The position numbers and the translations under genes are program-made. DNA of 64,000 bases from Rapidithrix thailandica (GTDB lineage Bacteria; Bacteroidota; Bacteroidia; Cytophagales; Flammeovirgaceae), in NCBI RefSeq assembly GCF_039710355.1, contig NZ_JBDKWZ010000002.1, positions 248,001 through 312,000 of the forward strand, in the 5' to 3' direction. The notes under the pieces are model-generated. The model did not search any database, was not told the origin of the DNA, and worked only from the letters and a program-made list of their open reading frames with translations. Positions 51,714-59,801 of this stretch are shown here, in pieces. The number at the start of each line of letters is the position of its first letter. Position 1 is the first letter of the stretch.

Positions 51714-52478
51714 ATGACAAACTATAAAATCACCCTATTTCTGCTTTTGTCACTTGGATTTTTTTCCTGTGACTCCAAGATTAAGTCAAATACCAAAATT
51801 GTCGAAACGGAAAATACCAAAACGATGATTTCAGATCCGGTACCGGAGGTAGAAGAAAAAAACCAATATGCTGATACGATTTCTATCAACTACCTTGAAA
51901 ATAAAAAACTACTTGAGATTTTAAAATTAGTACCTGAAAGTACAATGGGGAGTTGGGAATGGTCTAAAAAAGAAAGGGAGAAAACGGTGGAATTCATAGA
52001 AAAAAATAATTTCATCGTGGATACGACCGAAATGTACAATACTATCAAATATATTCAACCAAATACAATTGGAATTCAAGTTGTTGATGGATTTTGGACC
52101 TTGTCAATCTATCAATTTGATGAAAACGATTTTTTTGTTGTTACAAATGATATGGTTGGTGATGGAAATGATATACAAACATTCAATTTTATAAATAATA
52201 AACTAACACCCACCAAAATGATAAATTGGTTTGGTGAGTTTTACACGAACTTGCTTTTAAACAATTCTACGGATTGTATACAACTATTAGAAGAAAACCT
52301 ACTGACCTTTGAATACGATTTTAGCGATGAAAATATGGTTGAAATATCCTCGTGGTTATTGAACAAAAATGAGGCTGATCATTGCCTGAAAGGAAATTCA
52401 ATAAATTACAAGTTAAATAAATCGAAAAGGACATTTGAGGTAACTAAAATCCATTGGAAAGAAAATACAACTGAATAA
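51714..52478 (+). CDS. Hypothetical lipoprotein
   Basis: This 254-residue lipoprotein (LGFFSC, Cys19) has no recognised family. A low-complexity linker (KSNTKIVETENTKTMI) is followed by an acidic, folded-looking domain with KLLEILKLVPESTMGSWEWS, GIQVVDGFWTLSIYQFDEND and FTNLLLNN-like segments. Lipidation would put it in the inner or outer membrane. Single-gene cassette between spacers 12 and 13. Confidence 0.55.
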   Translation: MTNYKITLFLLLSLGFFSCDSKIKSNTKIVETENTKTMISDPVPEVEEKNQYADTISINYLENKKLLEILKLVPESTMGSWEWSKKEREKTVEFIEKNNFIVDTTEMYNTIKYIQPNTIGIQVVDGFWTLSIYQFDENDFFVVTNDMVGDGNDIQTFNFINNKLTPTKMINWFGEFYTNLLLNNSTDCIQLLEENLLTFEYDFSDENMVEISSWLLNKNEADHCLKGNSINYKLNKSKRTFEVTKIHWKENTTE

Positions 52479-52615
52479 AAGGCTACACACCACAACATTA
52501 CAGTAGAATTTTCTAGCGAAAATCCCAATTAAACTTACTACATTAGTCTACGGTGGAAAAACCGGTTAGATTTTTCCGCAACGAAACCACACACAAAAAC
52601 CGTTGTACTTCATTT
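52479..52615 (+). repeat. Cassette-junction spacer 13 (attC-like)
   Basis: CTACACACCACAACATTACAG is a left arm (first 20 bases shown in part). GGAAAAA/TTTTTCC forms a 7-bp hairpin, and AAAACCGTTGTACTTC is the core (GTT at 52602), just before ATG 52616. Confidence 0.6.
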
Positions 52616-53326
52616 ATGAAAAATCCTTTCTGGAATACCAAATCAATTTTTACAGTCTTACTTATTCCATTTTCTATTTTCCTTTTAGTAACATCGATCT
52701 TGTGGATGTTACTTAGCGAAAATAACGAATATTGGCTGGGCTTAATCTTGATGCCATTTGGAGCAATTGTACTTTGGTTTGCGATGAATTATATGATTCA
52801 AACCGACAAGGCATTTAAAAGAAGATTAGTTTTAGAGTTAGATATTAATTGCCCGGCAATAGAATATTTTACTTATTCAAAAAAGGAATGGAATTTATTT
52901 GCAAATAAAAATTATACCCGAAAATTAAATCAATATCGAACCGCTTTAATCGTTTTGACTCCCATTATAACATTGTTGTTAATACTTCTGTACAATGAAA
53001 ATGTAAAAGTCTTTATTACAATAGGCTTTATAGTTTTATTATTAATTACACTTATTTCTTGGCGGGTTGTTAATTCATTAAAAGAATTGAAAGCAAATAC
53101 TTTAGGACAAGAGAAGCCCGAAGCAAAAATCACTACTTCAGGAATTCTTCTAAATAAAAACCATATCCTATCCTCCTATCATAATCAAGACGGTTGGTTA
53201 TCTGAATGTACATATGAAACATTTTTAGAAATGAAATGCCTTAATTTTAAAATAAGAAGACCATCGGGTCGAGGTCATAATTTCCAAACCTATCACCTTT
53301 TGATACCCCCAAAACAAAGAGAATGA
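52616..53326 (+). CDS. Membrane protein, possibly truncated by a C5-tract frameshift
   Basis: Four membrane helices in two pairs (about 12-58 and 118-162) alternate with a soluble loop; the C-terminal part holds TTSGILLNKNHILSSYHNQD, like the SLOG/YcxB-type phosphotransmission-like membrane proteins, with low certainty. ATG 52616 is the start: the longer frame to 52553 is made of repeat sequence. It stops in PPKQRE; deleting one C from the C5 run near 53306-53310 would continue as IPQNKENEIEDILHKINESR to a TAA at 53376, a plausible helical tail. So the current end may be a frameshift. Confidence 0.5.
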   Translation: MKNPFWNTKSIFTVLLIPFSIFLLVTSILWMLLSENNEYWLGLILMPFGAIVLWFAMNYMIQTDKAFKRRLVLELDINCPAIEYFTYSKKEWNLFANKNYTRKLNQYRTALIVLTPIITLLLILLYNENVKVFITIGFIVLLLITLISWRVVNSLKELKANTLGQEKPEAKITTSGILLNKNHILSSYHNQDGWLSECTYETFLEMKCLNFKIRRPSGRGHNFQTYHLLIPPKQRE

Positions 53327-53378
53327 AATTGAGGATATTCTACATAAAATAAATGAAAGTAGAGTATATAAAAACTAA

Positions 53379-53511
53379 TTCCAACACGGTGTAAAAAATG
53401 CCGGTAGGAGAGATAAAAGAATTAACGGAAAAGAAAGTAAAACCAGCAAAAAAGCATTTAACTTAAAGCGAACGTTTTGTAAAATCCGTTACACTTCATT
53501 TACAGAAAATT
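53379..53511 (+). repeat. Cassette-junction spacer 14
   Basis: TTCCAACACGGTGTAAAAAA is the left arm and AAAATCCGTTACACTTCATT the right core (GTT at 53488), ~22 nt before ATG. An interior 22-codon ORF at 53399 is not a credible gene. Confidence 0.55.
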
Positions 53512-54237
53512 ATGAAAATAGAATTATATCCCGAATTTGAAGAAGTATTTGAAAATGATGATTTGAAAGGAGTGTTCTATCCTCTTTGCAAAGTGTCTGA
53601 AATCAACTCTTCAATGAATAGCCCTTTATTCTTTGTCTCAAGTAATGGAATTTGGGTGAATGAGAATATTAAAAATGAATATAATCAAGCAAGTTTTACT
53701 TGTTTTGAAATGAATAACGGAAAATACTCTTTTAAAGGAGATTTAAATGTATATTTAGGTTATGAACAAGCGCCAAAAATAATTGAGAATTTAGAAGCTG
53801 ATTTTAAACAGAATGGTGAGAGATATTTGGCTCAAAAAATAAAAACCGAATCCTATATCCAAAACATTCTGGAGAACTACAACCTCGATTTCGGAGAATT
53901 AGATGCGAAATATTTTTTACAGACCTTTTACCAGTTTTCAATCAATAAACTAATCTATCAAAAGACGGGGAATTTTGGAGCCTTTAACCAAATTATATAT
54001 GATTGGGATCAACCCGATGAAAGCCCGATTATTTATGAAATAAAAAATGATAACACTACGGGGTATGCAGACATAGAAATAAATAAAGAATATTTTTTTC
54101 CCAAGTCTATTGAAATTGAAAAGTATGAAAAAGTTGGATTTGTGATCGGACACGAGTTCTTTACAGATGGAAATGATACTTATCTGATTTATGACAAAGA
54201 AAACCATAGAGCGATTTGTATAAATCACTATTCATAG
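53512..54237 (+). CDS. Hypothetical protein
   Basis: No recognised family for this 241-residue soluble, acidic protein. Aromatic-rich beta segments (GVFYPLCKVSEINSSMNSPL, VYLGYEQAP) come first, then a helical part (YFLQTFYQFSINKLIYQKTG), and a C-terminal FDG-like FFTDGNDTYLIYDKENH. No signal peptide. Composition and context resemble immunity proteins of contact-dependent systems, but this is only context. Confidence 0.5.
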   Translation: MKIELYPEFEEVFENDDLKGVFYPLCKVSEINSSMNSPLFFVSSNGIWVNENIKNEYNQASFTCFEMNNGKYSFKGDLNVYLGYEQAPKIIENLEADFKQNGERYLAQKIKTESYIQNILENYNLDFGELDAKYFLQTFYQFSINKLIYQKTGNFGAFNQIIYDWDQPDESPIIYEIKNDNTTGYADIEINKEYFFPKSIEIEKYEKVGFVIGHEFFTDGNDTYLIYDKENHRAICINHYS

Positions 54238-54377
54238 AAAACGAACGAACAACAATGCTATAGGGAATTTTCAACTTGAAGGAGTGCAAAGTTAAGTTGC
54301 TCATTCACGTAACTACTTATAGCCGGAACCGTTATAGGTATTGAGGTTATGTATTAAACCAAATACACAAAAACCAT
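54238..54377 (+). repeat. Cassette-junction spacer 15 (attC-like, long arms)
   Basis: GAACAACAATGCTATAGG is the left arm; CTACTTATAGCC at 54313 and GGAACCGTTATAGG (GTT at 54331) form the right. TATAGC pairs with GCTATA and AACAA with the core. CAACTT/AAGTTG adds an inner stem. Confidence 0.65.
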
Positions 54378-54914
54378 ATGATGAAACATAATTACTTTGG
54401 TAAAATAATAGAAGATGAATGGGCAAGTTTTCACCCGGAAAAAGAAACGTTGATTCCATATTTTGATAAAAAAATCAGAGTTTATTTAGGAGCCGAATAT
54501 GATGAAGATGGGGAAGAAATGACAACTCCACCGACTCCTCAGCAACTGGATGAATTTGCTCAAACCTTGGAAAGGTTCTTGACGGATATTGATAAAGTGA
54601 TCATTGATATCCAACAATCGGCATTTGATTATTATCAAAGAATTTATGCCCGTTATTATGAAAAACCTTTTGAAGTGATTTTTGAGAATTCAAAAGTTCA
54701 AAAATGCAAAGATGAAGAACTTCATCCTCCTCTGAATATTGACACAAAGGAAAAACATTTTGAATATATGAAAGGCATTGTGGAAGGTATTAGGATTTGG
54801 GATAATCAAACACTAAAAATTCCTATCCGTTATGACCTTGATGAAGAACACGGTATGGAAGTTAAAATTGAAAATAATAAAGTAATTGCTGTTGGAGGAA
54901 TTGCAACTACTTAG
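54378..54914 (+). CDS. DUF6985-like hypothetical protein
   Basis: A 178-residue soluble acidic protein. The opening NYFGKIIEDEWASFHPEKET and IRVYLGAEYDEDGEEMTTPP, followed by a helix (QLDEFAQTLERFLTDIDKVI) and the C-terminal TLKIPIRYDLDEEHGMEVKI strand, resemble DUF6985 proteins, a family found in immunity arrays. I cannot confirm the match without a profile search. No partner toxin is visible. Confidence 0.55.
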   Translation: MMKHNYFGKIIEDEWASFHPEKETLIPYFDKKIRVYLGAEYDEDGEEMTTPPTPQQLDEFAQTLERFLTDIDKVIIDIQQSAFDYYQRIYARYYEKPFEVIFENSKVQKCKDEELHPPLNIDTKEKHFEYMKGIVEGIRIWDNQTLKIPIRYDLDEEHGMEVKIENNKVIAVGGIATT

Positions 54915-55058
54915 GACATATTTAAATTCGTAAATAAAAAAGCCAACCCATAACAATGGCTATAGGTAATAATGGGTGAATACTCGTTTTGCAAAGTTGT
55001 AGTGGGAACCCTCCACTACTCATAACCAAATCAGTTAGTCGAAACATTACAAAACATT
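54915..55058 (+). repeat. Cassette-junction spacer 16 (attC-like)
   Basis: CCATAACAATGGCTATAGG (left) and CTACTCATAACC at 55016 with core TCAGTTAGTC (GTT at 55034) flank a perfect 7-bp hairpin GTAGTGG/CCACTAC at 54999-55019. ATG follows 25 nt later. Confidence 0.65.
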
Positions 55059-55898
55059 ATGCAGGTAAACAAACAACTAATTCAGCAACTAAATGAGTTA
55101 CATGAATCGGACAATCATGATAAAATCATTCAAACAATTGAAGAATTTTCTAAATCTGAATTAAACTACGAACTGAAAAACCTATTAGGGCGAGCCTACA
55201 ACAATATTTCAGAGTACCAAAAAGCGCTCGAAATTCTTTTGTCCGAAAGTGTTAACGGATTGGATGACGCATTATGGAATTTTAGGGTTGGGTATGCTTA
55301 CTATTATAACAATGAACCCGGGAAAGCACTACCCTATTTTCAAAAAAGCTCTGCGTTAGGGGATACTACTGCAAAAGACTTCGAGAAATGGTGCATCGAA
55401 GAAATAAACCAAGATGCTCAACAAATCATTCAAACCAAATCAAAAATGACATTAAACAACATTGCGTGGAGTTTTTCATCCAAATTTTATACTGACTCTG
55501 AAGAATTTAATCAAAAAGTTATAAACTACCAAAAAGGCATTTACACAACTGACGAGCAATGGAAACCGAATGAAATAGTGTTTGAATTGCCCGAATTACA
55601 AATTCAGTATATGGCCTGGATTACAAAACCAACTGACCTACTTGAAAATGAAAGGTTAATTGAGGATGACGAAAATACCTTCGAAGAATACCCGGACGAA
55701 GATCAACATCAAGTGGAAATTATAGCCAAACTTAAGGCTGATAATGGAAAAAACTTCACGGCTTTAGAGTTCTTGATGAAAGCACATAACCAACAAACAA
55801 ACAAAAAACTTGGCGACCATGTTTTTTTTGAAGGAACAGATGAAGAACCCGAAATGATTGACAACCTGCCAACTTGTTTTATATCCTGTGGAAGTTAA
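55059..55898 (+). CDS. TPR-containing hypothetical protein
   Basis: The first ~120 of 279 residues hold about three TPR-like units (YNNISEYQKALEILLSESV and YYYNNEPGKALPYFQKSSAL). The second half is an acidic domain of unknown type, with QKGIYTTDEQWKPNEIVFEL and a closing EPEMIDNLPTCFISCGS. No signal peptide, so cytosolic. A TPR part plus an acidic domain is a layout seen in Bacteroidota immunity proteins. Single-gene cassette. Confidence 0.6.
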   Translation: MQVNKQLIQQLNELHESDNHDKIIQTIEEFSKSELNYELKNLLGRAYNNISEYQKALEILLSESVNGLDDALWNFRVGYAYYYNNEPGKALPYFQKSSALGDTTAKDFEKWCIEEINQDAQQIIQTKSKMTLNNIAWSFSSKFYTDSEEFNQKVINYQKGIYTTDEQWKPNEIVFELPELQIQYMAWITKPTDLLENERLIEDDENTFEEYPDEDQHQVEIIAKLKADNGKNFTALEFLMKAHNQQTNKKLGDHVFFEGTDEEPEMIDNLPTCFISCGS

Positions 55899-56016
55899 AA
55901 ACAAAAAGCAGCTGCCAACAAAAGCATAACAACTGACGGAATGTTGTTATGCGACATCATTCGGAGGAGGAAGAAGATTATGGGTAGCGGAATACTTTAA
56001 CAAAGGAGAAGTAAAA
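55899..56016 (+). repeat. Cassette-junction spacer 17 with a perfect 10-bp hairpin
   Basis: GCTGCCAACAAAAGC is the left arm. GCATAACAAC/GTTGTTATGC (55924-55952, 9-nt loop) is a perfect stem. The right-end core is not recognisable, but GGAGAAG 9 nt before the ATG is an unusual Shine-Dalgarno-like site here. Confidence 0.55.
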
Positions 56017-56571
56017 ATGGATGTCGAAAAATTATTTGATGAAATAGATGGAAAACCTCAAGAGTTGACGGAAGACAACCTAATTAAATTCCAAAATGAA
56101 TGGAATTTGCCACTTTCAGATGTTGAAATAGATGATTTAAAGAAAAATGACATTAAACCATCATATTGGACTGACAAAACTTACGGAGAGTGGAAACCAA
56201 AAAAGTTCGAAGATTGGACTTTTCCAAAAGGAAATTTTCCAAAAGAATTTATTGAATTGATAAAAGGGTATAGCGGTTGCTGTTTCATAAAAGGAGAAAG
56301 AGAATTTAGTATTTTTGCTCCAAATGAATTAAGAAAAATGAATATAGCCTACGAACTGCCCGAATATATTGACGGAGCCGTCTCTTTTGGTTTAGATGGT
56401 TCCGGTAATCATATAATCTTTGATATGCGTCCGGAAGATAAGGATACCGAATATAAAATCTACGGTGTTCATTCTAGCTATTTAGAATGGGAAGGAGCTA
56501 AACTGATCGCAAATGACTTTAGGGAGTTTATCAATGGCACCGAAAACATAGATGAACTGGTGAATGGGTAA
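56017..56571 (+). CDS. SMI1/KNR4 (SUKH)-like protein
   Basis: This 184-residue protein has SUKH features: FPKEFIELIKGYSGCCFIKG (the LPxxFxxFl...G motif), then EFSIFAPNELRKMNIAYELP and GAVSFGLDGSGNHIIFDMRP (the gxDGsG.y.f block) and NDFREFINGTENI. The Asp/Gly loop in FGLDGSGNHI is a strong SUKH signature. Likely role: neutralising a toxin, or a housekeeping scaffold. An N-terminal ~70 residues extend beyond the domain. Confidence 0.78.
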   Translation: MDVEKLFDEIDGKPQELTEDNLIKFQNEWNLPLSDVEIDDLKKNDIKPSYWTDKTYGEWKPKKFEDWTFPKGNFPKEFIELIKGYSGCCFIKGEREFSIFAPNELRKMNIAYELPEYIDGAVSFGLDGSGNHIIFDMRPEDKDTEYKIYGVHSSYLEWEGAKLIANDFREFINGTENIDELVNG

Positions 56572-56708
56572 AAAAGTCTGCAAGAAATAACGGTTTAAGT
56601 GGTAAAGCAAAATTCAGTGCAAAACTGAAAGTTAGCGAATAAAAATCCGCTACAGCTCATAACTTAGACCGTTAGCAGTACGATCAAAAAAATCAGAATT
56701 CAAATAAG
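56572..56708 (+). repeat. Cassette-junction spacer 18 (attC-like)
   Basis: CTACAGCTCATAACTTAGACC then GTTAGCAGTACG (GTT at 56671), 38 nt before the ATG. The core sequence AGACCGTTAGCAGTA is close to spacers 6 and 9. Confidence 0.6.
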
Positions 56709-57227
56709 ATGATTGAATTAAGAAAGGAAATTGAACCTCAAATTGACAAAGCGGAAGAAATTTATCCTCGTATTTTAAAATGCCTCTTAGATTACACAAA
56801 ATATGTTGATGAAAACGGTGATGAAGAAAATAAAGAGTATCAAAGAGTAGTTGCTTATTTGACTCAATTAACGGGCAAAAATATTGAGGAATCTGATTAT
56901 GCGATATGGGAATACTGGGAAGCAGACGGTGAACATAGAGAATCCTTTAAAATCGCATTGCCACACCCTATGATTGTTGACAACCTCACCAAAGAAGAAT
57001 TAACTGAAATTGTATTCAGAATTACCTCGATGAAATTACCTGAATACTTAAAAACTGACTTTATTGAAAAGAATGGATTTGAATGGGAAATTTGTGATTA
57101 TTATCACCAACTTCTCAAAATAAATTTTAAAAAGTATAACTATCGAATATTTAATCGACAAAAAGATGCAAATGGGGAATGGTACGAACCATCAACCGAG
57201 GAAATTGTAGAAAAGATAGGGGGATAA
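56709..57227 (+). CDS. Hypothetical protein
   Basis: No recognised family. This 172-residue protein is acidic and mostly helical, with YDYTKYVDENGDEENKEY-like loops, a central DYAIWEYWEADGEHRESFKI and a C-terminal DANGEWYEPSTEEIVEKIGG. No signal or membrane helix. It has the size and charge of immunity proteins, and its spacers show it is one single-gene unit. Confidence 0.5.
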   Translation: MIELRKEIEPQIDKAEEIYPRILKCLLDYTKYVDENGDEENKEYQRVVAYLTQLTGKNIEESDYAIWEYWEADGEHRESFKIALPHPMIVDNLTKEELTEIVFRITSMKLPEYLKTDFIEKNGFEWEICDYYHQLLKINFKKYNYRIFNRQKDANGEWYEPSTEEIVEKIGG

Positions 57228-57412
57228 AACACTACTGCCAACACGCTGTATAAAACATCGCTAGTAACTACGCCACAAAAGGTTTGTCCTTGTTTACAAA
57301 GACCAGCAAATTTTTAATGCAGCTATTGTTAATCCGTTTTTTTTACACGCTACTACTCATACACGAGACCATTCCAAACCAGAAAAGGCATTATAAAATC
57401 AAAAGGACTACG
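57228..57412 (+). repeat. Cassette-junction spacer 19 (attC-like, longest)
   Basis: The left arm CTGCCAACACGCTGTATAA and the right arm CTACTCATACACGAGACC (57353) pair over TGTATA/TATACA-type bases across ~110 nt. The core has ATT where others have GTT (57371), so this copy may be inactive. Confidence 0.6.
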
Positions 57413-59044
57413 ATGATTAAAAAAAAATCAATTATTGTATTATGTTTATTCACTTCTTGTTTTTCCAAAGCTCAAGAAACGATTACTAGAGAACCCGTTA
57501 CCGAATCGATGGTTATAGAACAAGAAAAGTTATGCAAAGACAAAAACGAAATTCAAAAAATAGAAAATGAAATTGAATCTTTTTTAGATACGGTAAGTAT
57601 TGAGCACTTAAAAAAACAAGTGAATGATAACTTAACTTATTATTTAAATAACAGAGGTACCATCCTTGAAGCACTTAATAACAATCAAAAAGAAATAGAT
57701 AAAAGAATTAATAGTGAATTGAAATTATACTTACCCAACGAAGAAAAATATATTGACAAGGAAAATATACATTTGAAATTAGTAAACAACAACCATATAC
57801 AATATAGAGATACCATACAAAAAGGTACTTACTTTAATCAACTTTTTGAATACAATAAATCTTTTATTAAACCTCAGGTAATGAATAGCGGGTTTGCTAC
57901 TTATAATTTTGAAAATGAAGAAACTACCCTACCCTACTATTCTTTAAATTCTCATTCTGAACAGGATTTGAGAATTATGAATATTTATTATCATGATGGC
58001 ACTGAAAAGAATGTTCCGGTTCCAATTGAACCCCATTCGTTTCCTTTGAATTCTATTCCAGTTGAGAAAATGAAACATGTTGATAGTTTACAAATGGAGT
58101 TCAAAATCAGGTACTTAACCAAAATTGATTCAATTCATTTTGAAAAGAATGAAATAGGAGTACAAAAAGGGGCTTTTAAACTTCTTAAAATGGAAGACAA
58201 CTATGTAGAATATGAAACACCGAATGCTTATGACCCCTATCTTGAAGCATACTATTATACTAATGAAGGAAGAGCCTTAAAAACCAGATTCAGTATAAGT
58301 AATTTGTCTGTTGAGACACCAGAACAAGAATACAATGAAATGCTAAATTATATAAAAATCACTTCTGAATACATAAACGGTGTAAATACAAAAGAACAAG
58401 CATTTCTTACATTAAAATACTTAGATCTAAAAAACCATAACGGTTCTCTTAAAAACGCTAAAAAAGACAGAGTAACCTTAGAAGGAAATGTTAATTCTTT
58501 TACTTTATATGTAGAAAACAGAAGTGATACAATTACCTTCCTAACCACACTCAAAAATAACTCCCCGGTAAAAGGACTTTATCTGCATAAATTAGAAGAT
58601 AAAACAGAGTTTATCAACAAAGATGGAAAAGTAATTACCTCAATCCCATCTTCTATTAATTTTGTATATTCACAACAAACAGGCTATCACTCTGATAAAT
58701 ATTTCTACACGAAAGGTATTGAGGAAAGAGACTATTATTACCTCGACCAAGACAAACAAGTTGTTTCTCAACTTCCTTATTCTCAAATAGAATATTTATG
58801 CCCATCCATATTGCTCGCTAGAGAAAAAGGAAAAGAGGGTTTTCAACTATTATCTGCAGAGGATAACCGGTTATTATCAGACAAAACATTTACCCGTTAT
58901 ATTGTTCAGCGCTATACCGGTGTAGGAATTCTCCTCTATAATGACGAAGGCAGTTTCTTGCTCTATGATCAAAATGACAAATTGGTTACTGAAAACTCTA
59001 AAACAGTCACCGAAATCACTCTCAAAAAAGCATCATCTTATTAG
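57413..59044 (+). CDS. Hypothetical secreted protein
   Basis: A 543-residue protein (from ATG 57413) with a signal peptide (SIIVLCLFTSCFSKAQ, with an LFTSC lipobox option, Cys15). It holds a helical coiled region (EQEKLCKDKNEIQKIENEIE) and then beta-rich sequence. The C-terminal third has repeating segments with YFYTKGIEERDYYYLDQDKQ and LLSDKTFTRYIVQRYTGVGI, like WG-repeat or beta-propeller proteins. The frame opens at 57284 but those codons read through the junction repeat. No family assigned. The largest cassette. Confidence 0.55.
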   Translation: MIKKKSIIVLCLFTSCFSKAQETITREPVTESMVIEQEKLCKDKNEIQKIENEIESFLDTVSIEHLKKQVNDNLTYYLNNRGTILEALNNNQKEIDKRINSELKLYLPNEEKYIDKENIHLKLVNNNHIQYRDTIQKGTYFNQLFEYNKSFIKPQVMNSGFATYNFENEETTLPYYSLNSHSEQDLRIMNIYYHDGTEKNVPVPIEPHSFPLNSIPVEKMKHVDSLQMEFKIRYLTKIDSIHFEKNEIGVQKGAFKLLKMEDNYVEYETPNAYDPYLEAYYYTNEGRALKTRFSISNLSVETPEQEYNEMLNYIKITSEYINGVNTKEQAFLTLKYLDLKNHNGSLKNAKKDRVTLEGNVNSFTLYVENRSDTITFLTTLKNNSPVKGLYLHKLEDKTEFINKDGKVITSIPSSINFVYSQQTGYHSDKYFYTKGIEERDYYYLDQDKQVVSQLPYSQIEYLCPSILLAREKGKEGFQLLSAEDNRLLSDKTFTRYIVQRYTGVGILLYNDEGSFLLYDQNDKLVTENSKTVTEITLKKASSY

Positions 59045-59141
59045 TTTTTAGAGCAGCTGTATACTTGCAAAGTAAATGCTAACGCACACGACTACTCATA
59101 ATCGTGTGCGTTAACTATAATTAAAACTTAGTACCTAAAAA
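59045..59141 (+). repeat. Cassette-junction spacer 20, perfect 12-bp palindrome with CTACTCATA loop
   Basis: TAACGCACACGA (59080-59091) and its exact complement (59102-59113) enclose CTACTCATAA. The right arm ends in GCGTTAAC (GTT at 59110). This is the most condensed form of the spacer structure and shows that CTACTCATA sits in a hairpin loop. Confidence 0.75.
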
Positions 59142-59603
59142 ATGAAAATACCTGAAAAAATAAAAGAGTTTATAGAAAAACGGATTGAATTAGAAAACTT
59201 TTGCCTTCCTCACTTTTATCCTGAAATAGATTCATTTGAAGCTTTCCAAGTTGGATATAAAATTCATGGAAATACAGGTGAAAAAATTACCGGAGAAGAT
59301 CAAGGTGATTTTCGGGAAAGTTGGTTTGTTATATGCTCAGGTTATTCGAATGATCCGTTTTTCATCGATATTCATGAAGAAAATGAAAATTTTCCGGTGT
59401 ACTTTGCATGGCATGGAGCCGGAAGTTGGAACCCAATCAAAGTATCGAATAGTATACATGAGTTTTCTAATCAGCTGGAATGGTTAAAGGAAATCGAATC
59501 GATGGATGAAAACATCCAAAAGAGGATAAAAGACAAAATGGACTTAAGCAATAAATTTTGGGCCGAGGTTTATAGTGAATATGAGGAATGCGAAGACGAA
59601 TGA
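59142..59603 (+). CDS. SMI1/KNR4 (SUKH)-like protein
   Basis: A 153-residue protein of SUKH type: the EIDSFEAFQVGYKIHGNTGE start, ESWFVICSGYSNDPFFIDIH (the typical gDpfffd block), FPVYFAWHGAGSWNPIKVSN, and a helical FSNQLEWLKEIESMDEN end. The FxIDIxxE and WHGAGSW features match SUKH proteins that act as immunity or scaffold factors. It is the last gene of the array before the sigma-factor gene on the other strand. Confidence 0.75.
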   Translation: MKIPEKIKEFIEKRIELENFCLPHFYPEIDSFEAFQVGYKIHGNTGEKITGEDQGDFRESWFVICSGYSNDPFFIDIHEENENFPVYFAWHGAGSWNPIKVSNSIHEFSNQLEWLKEIESMDENIQKRIKDKMDLSNKFWAEVYSEYEECEDE

Positions 59604-59801
59604 TCGCTACGGCTAACGAAGTGAATGTTGTTTCCACCGGTTGCCGGTAACAAGGGCAGAGTTCTTTACCAAAGGAAGTGAAAGTATTTTTTACGACCTT
59701 TGAGTGATGGCAATACTACAAAGCTCATCCCATGGTCAATTTTTTCTTAGAGCATGTTTAAATTTTACCCTTTGGGCCAAAAAAGAATTTTAACCATACT
59801 C
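59604..59801 (+). repeat. Terminal cassette-junction remnant and right border of the array
   Basis: CGGCTAACGAAGTGAATGTTG and ACCGGTTGCCGGTAACAAGG, read in parts after the last cassette stop, look like a diverged junction site. The rest of the ~200 bp up to the sigma gene has no gene. This is the candidate right boundary. Confidence 0.4.

Noticed and set aside
53399..53467. 22-codon ORF in spacer 14
   Set aside because: It starts within the left arm of the junction repeat and has no conserved features.
57284..57412. Longer start for the 59-kb secreted protein
   Set aside because: Those codons read through the right arm of the junction repeat; ATG 57413 begins a proper signal peptide.
42840..59660. 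Possible CRISPR array because of regularly repeated motifs
   Set aside because: Repeats are 0.3-1.9 kb apart with genes between, not 20-50 bp units, and no cas gene is present.
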